Source: UBA1181 sp045617845 (GTDB lineage Bacteria; Bacteroidota; Bacteroidia; Bacteroidales; Paludibacteraceae). From it: 64,000 nt of DNA. The stretch lies in NCBI GenBank assembly GCA_045617845.1, contig JAZLJL010000023.1, positions 29,263 through 93,262 of the forward strand, in the 5' to 3' direction. Position numbers and translations under genes: made by a program. The notes beneath the pieces are model-generated. The model saw only the letters and a list, made by a program, of their open reading frames with translations, searched no databases and was not told the DNA's origin. Numbering within the stretch: the stretch's first letter is position 1; each line of letters starts with the position of its first letter. This document shows positions 61,038 to 64,000 of the stretch, in pieces.

Positions 61038-62474
61038 TTATTTCCTCTCTAGGCGGAAGATGTGGTCCACGCAATCTGGGATTTCCTCCTCTTGGTGCGT
61101 GACTAGGATTAGGCTTTTCCCCGGTTGTCCGCAGAATGTCTCGATTACTTTTTTCGCCCACGTTTTGTTGTGTGTGTCGAGTCCGTGTAGTGGCTCGTCC
61201 AGGATGAGAAGTTCCGGATTTTTCACCAAGGAACGCGCGAGCAGTACCATCCGTTGTTCTCCGCTGGATATTTTCGTGTAGGCTTTGTCCTTGAGGTGTT
61301 GTATGTTCAATAGTTCCATCCATTGCAAGGTGGTGGCGAGTTGTCTGTCGTCGCAGTTGCGGAATAGTCCGATTGTGTCGAAGAATCCTGAGGATACGAT
61401 TTTTTCGCAGCTTTGGTTGCCTTGGAAGTAGAGGTGCATTTCCGACGATATGTAACCTATGGGGCGTTTGATGTCCCATATGCTTTCCCCGCTTCCCCTT
61501 TTCCTGTCGAATATGGTGATGTCGTAGGCGTAGGCTTTGGGATTGTCGGCCGCCAACAGGCTTAGTAATGTGGATTTTCCTGCTCCATTCGGTCCAAGCA
61601 GTGCCCATTTCTCTCCTCGTTTGATGGTCCATTCCAATCCTTTGAATAGTTGCCTTCCCGCCAACGAGAGGTTGATGTCCTTCATTTTCAGGATGTATTC
61701 GTATGGTCCGATTAGCGGGGAGAGTTGTGGTGGAATGGATACTTGTTTTGCCAGTGTGATATTCTCTTCCTTGTGTGATGCCTTGAAAGTGTCTATCGTC
61801 CCGATTATTTTGTATGTCATCTTCTCTGCTTGGATGACATGGGTCGAGGCGGAAGGCATCTCGTTCTTGTCCGGAACGATGAAAAGCATGGATTGCCATG
61901 CGGAGAGTTCCGAAAAGAAACTGTCCAACTCCTTTCTCATGTTGGCGTCGAGGCCGATGAAAGGGTTGTCGAAGATGATGAGCTCGGGTTTCTGTAGAAG
62001 GAAGTAGGCGATGAGCACTCGTCTAAGTTCGCCCGACGAGAGCAGGATGAGACGCTTCTCCCATAGTTGGTGGATGTGTAGTTTGTCGAATAGCTTTTCG
62101 TGGAACGACGGGTCGCTTTCGTGCGAGGTGAGGAGCTCGGCCACGGTGGGCGTCGTCTCGTTCTCTAGTGCGTTGAACCTTTGTTGGTAGTACATGTTCT
62201 TGTAGTCCGCCAGAAGGTAGGCGGATTCGAAGCACACTTTCTTGATTTTGTCTGTAGGGTAATTTTTCCCTTTGAATCCATATTCGATGTGTCCTGTCTT
62301 GATGGCGTATTTGCCCGATAGGAAATCTGCCAAGAATGTTTTCCCCGATCCGTTCGGGCCGATGAGACACCATTGCTCGCCTTTGCGCATGGTCCAGTTA
62401 ATGGGCTGGATCGGTTCCATGCCGTAGACGCGCGGTGTGGCGTCCTTGATGTCGAATAGGATTCCTCCTTCCAT
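61038..62474 (-). CDS. Double-domain ABC ATPase (ModF/PhrA-like)
   Basis: The 478-residue protein has two ABC domains in tandem: GPNGSGKTFLADFLSG and LSSGELRRVLIAYFLL first, then GPNGAGKSTLLSLLAA and ISSGEQRMVLLARSL. No transmembrane segments are present. ModF-type proteins are putative molybdate-related or photorepair ABC ATPases, but no molybdate genes lie here. The first domain has NPFIGLD in place of DEP in its Walker B, so it may hydrolyse ATP less well. Distance to smpB is 5 bp, so the two share a transcript. Confidence 0.85.
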   Translation of the reverse strand: MEGGILFDIKDATPRVYGMEPIQPINWTMRKGEQWCLIGPNGSGKTFLADFLSGKYAIKTGHIEYGFKGKNYPTDKIKKVCFESAYLLADYKNMYYQQRFNALENETTPTVAELLTSHESDPSFHEKLFDKLHIHQLWEKRLILLSSGELRRVLIAYFLLQKPELIIFDNPFIGLDANMRKELDSFFSELSAWQSMLFIVPDKNEMPSASTHVIQAEKMTYKIIGTIDTFKASHKEENITLAKQVSIPPQLSPLIGPYEYILKMKDINLSLAGRQLFKGLEWTIKRGEKWALLGPNGAGKSTLLSLLAADNPKAYAYDITIFDRKRGSGESIWDIKRPIGYISSEMHLYFQGNQSCEKIVSSGFFDTIGLFRNCDDRQLATTLQWMELLNIQHLKDKAYTKISSGEQRMVLLARSLVKNPELLILDEPLHGLDTHNKTWAKKVIETFCGQPGKSLILVTHQEEEIPDCVDHIFRLERK

Positions 62475-62479
62475 GCCGA

Positions 62480-62938
62480 TTAACGTTTCATCGCCCTGTC
62501 CATTTGACGCCTGTCGTCCTTTTCCTTTAGGGACTCGCGTTTGTCGTATTCCTTTTTACCTTTCGCAACGGCGATCTCAAGTTTGGCTAACCCTTTCTCG
62601 TTGAAGAACAGTTTGGTTGGCACGATGGTGAAACCTGTCTCTTTCGTCTGCCTGCGCAGTTTGGCCAATTCCCTTTTTGTCAGCAGTAGTTTCCGGTCGC
62701 GCTTCGGCGCATGGTTGTTGTATGTCCCATAAAAATACTCTGACACGTTCATTCCTTTCACCCAAAGCTCTCCGTCATTGAAGTAACAGAAGGTGTCCAC
62801 TAGGCTTGCTTTGCCCATGCGGATGGATTTTATCTCCGTGCCGACCAGGACGATTCCTGCTTGGTATTTGTCTATTAACTCGAAGTCGAATGTGGCCCGT
62901 TTGTTTTTTATGATGACGTCGTTTTTCAGTTTTTCCAT
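62480..62938 (-). CDS. smpB: SsrA-binding protein
   Basis: The 152-residue protein starts MEKLKNDVIIKNKRATFDFE. It has GTEIKSIRMGKASLVDTFC, the RDRKLLLTKRELAKL tmRNA-binding segment and the C-terminal YDKRESLKEKDDRRQMDRAMK tail. With tmRNA it rescues stalled ribosomes. The start at 62938 is chosen because the frame upstream (to 63001) is antisense to the next gene. The tmRNA gene is not in this window. Confidence 0.96.
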   Translation of the reverse strand: MEKLKNDVIIKNKRATFDFELIDKYQAGIVLVGTEIKSIRMGKASLVDTFCYFNDGELWVKGMNVSEYFYGTYNNHAPKRDRKLLLTKRELAKLRRQTKETGFTIVPTKLFFNEKGLAKLEIAVAKGKKEYDKRESLKEKDDRRQMDRAMKR

Positions 62939-62946
62939 AAGATGAA

Positions 62947-63534
62947 TTAATTTTTCATGATGAATTTCATAAGATTCTCCATGAGTATGGGCGCTCCGCA
63001 TATGATGATTGTCGCATAGATGGAGAACTTAGAATACTTCTCTTTTTCCAAGTCCGGGAAAATGGAAGGTATGCTGTACCATATGATGTATATCAGGTAG
63101 AACAGTGTCGCATAGAGGAATACGAATAGGGAAAAGAGTGTGATCAATGTTTTCACTATCATGTAGAGGGATAATGAATAGGCGACTAACCTGGCGCATG
63201 ACGAATAGTCGGGCCGTGCGTGGAAGAGCTTGCTGGTTAGTTTGCTGTTGAGGAGGAGGACGGCGAGGTGGAAGCCGATGAAGATGGATGATATGCATGT
63301 CACCAACTCTTTGCAGCAAATCTTTAGGATATGTTCGGTGGTGACGGCGTCTGACGCGTCTTTTGTGAACCCGATGAAGTTGCTGATGAGGGTGACTACA
63401 ATGAATATCTCCATGAGGGGAAGAATATAGACGTTGCGTAGTTCGCTGAGCGACTGTTTGTCGTCGGCGATCCTTCTCCATTCCCTTTGTGGATGGCGAA
63501 CTAATCTATATAGTTGTAAAAATATCTCTTTCAT
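62947..63534 (-). CDS. YIP1-like membrane protein
   Basis: The 195-residue polytopic protein has about five hydrophobic helices, for example YILPLMEIFIVVTLISNFIGF, LVTCISSIFIGFHLAVLLL and FVFLYATLFYLIYIIWY, and a cytosolic N-terminus with RHPQREWRRIADDK. The pattern resembles the YIP1 family. It lies 8 bp upstream of smpB on the same strand, at the head of the series. Function unknown. Confidence 0.75.
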   Translation of the reverse strand: MKEIFLQLYRLVRHPQREWRRIADDKQSLSELRNVYILPLMEIFIVVTLISNFIGFTKDASDAVTTEHILKICCKELVTCISSIFIGFHLAVLLLNSKLTSKLFHARPDYSSCARLVAYSLSLYMIVKTLITLFSLFVFLYATLFYLIYIIWYSIPSIFPDLEKEKYSKFSIYATIIICGAPILMENLMKFIMKN

Positions 63535-64000
63535 GATATCATCCTCTTACCGCGAATTTACTGAAAATCCTTTACTATTCTTAAAAACAATAATGGTTAT
63601 TTATGGCTAGCCATGTATTCTGAAAAATCTATTTTTAACAAAATGGGAAATCTATGTTCTTCAAGGAATTGTTTGATTTTAATTCAAAACTGATTTGAAA
63701 GTCTCTGGAATTTTATTTGAATGTTTATTTAAATAATTGATTGACAGTTTGTTGAATAGGCGGCTCCTTGCCGATTTATAGATACGAACCAATAAACGTT
63801 CCCAAATAAATCTTACCGATAATCATTGGTAGGTAATAGGTTAAGTTTGCGGGGTGGAAGAGTGAAAACTCTAGTCCTCTCTTTAGAAGCTGTTTAAAAA
63901 TTTACGAAAAAGTTTCTTATTGGGCTTTTTATGGATACTTTTTGTCTATTTTAATCATTTCCTCAGTCACAATGGAACCCCATTGCTCCTATCGGAAATA
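63535..64000. other. Intergenic end of window
   Basis: No open frame of note was found in this 466-bp stretch, and no clear promoter for the YIP1-like gene. From about 63880 the sequence (AGAAGCTGTTTAAAAATTT) resembles the terminal inverted repeat of some Bacteroidota insertion sequences, but the remainder lies beyond the window, so an element cannot be shown. Confidence 0.3.

Overview
The window looks like a chromosomal segment from a Bacteroidales-type member of the Bacteroidota. Three things point there. Many genes are preceded by the Bacteroidota promoter (-33 TTTG, about 19-21 nt, -7 TAnnTTTG). Several families are typical of the phylum: DUF4924, the DUF177/L32 pair, DUF1846, the ilvD-ilvB-ilvN-thioesterase order, and an OmpA protein with a coiled-coil. 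At least two secreted proteins end in domains resembling type IX secretion (T9SS) C-terminal sorting domains. No rRNA, tRNA, CRISPR array, phage or intact transposon was seen.

Layout. 1-20 kb is mainly housekeeping: uvrB (3' end cut by the window edge), a PspC protein, pepD, recG, an OmpA-family porin-like protein, rpsA, an RsmI-like methyltransferase, a histidine phosphatase, DUF177-rpmF, and frr-rsgA-histidine kinase. An expansin with a T9SS-like tail, a RES-domain protein, a lipoprotein, AlkD and a secreted unknown follow. 20-28 kb holds kdsB, a zinc-site-less M16 protein and an AlaX editing protein. Next comes the most unusual locus: a PqqD/RRE-like protein, an ATP-grasp ligase, a LysA-like PLP decarboxylase whose N-terminus carries a YxxPxL RiPP-leader-like motif, and a urea transporter fused to an M23 peptidase, all overlapping or abutting behind one promoter. 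28-41 kb holds a second AlkD-like protein, hemolysin III, mutL-S4, an Mla-type ABC pair with DUF1846, and the branched-chain amino-acid operon. That operon has an 18-residue leader peptide and an attenuator.

41-51 kb is a surface-protein region: an RRM protein, a deletion remnant of a T9SS cargo gene, a 1444-residue GLUG/InlB-repeat adhesin whose tail is nearly identical in DNA to the remnant, a TPR/Asn-rich outer-membrane protein with a TPR partner, and a YARHG lipoprotein-like protein. 51-57 kb is a mixed accessory stretch: M48 protease, NAD(P)-binding protein, flavin reductase, DraG-like hydrolase, PLD-like protein, unknowns, an exonuclease and a WYL regulator. 57-63.5 kb returns to core functions (mnmE, smpB) plus an SDR with a zinc-ribbon tail, a small winged helix protein, a ModF-like double ABC ATPase and a YIP1-like membrane protein.

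Three non-coding candidates were found by reading promoters and hairpins together: a roughly 75-nt RNA before kdsB, a long-range-paired RNA or leader before rpsA, and an orphan terminator upstream of pepD. All family calls come from reading the proteins by eye; no search was run.
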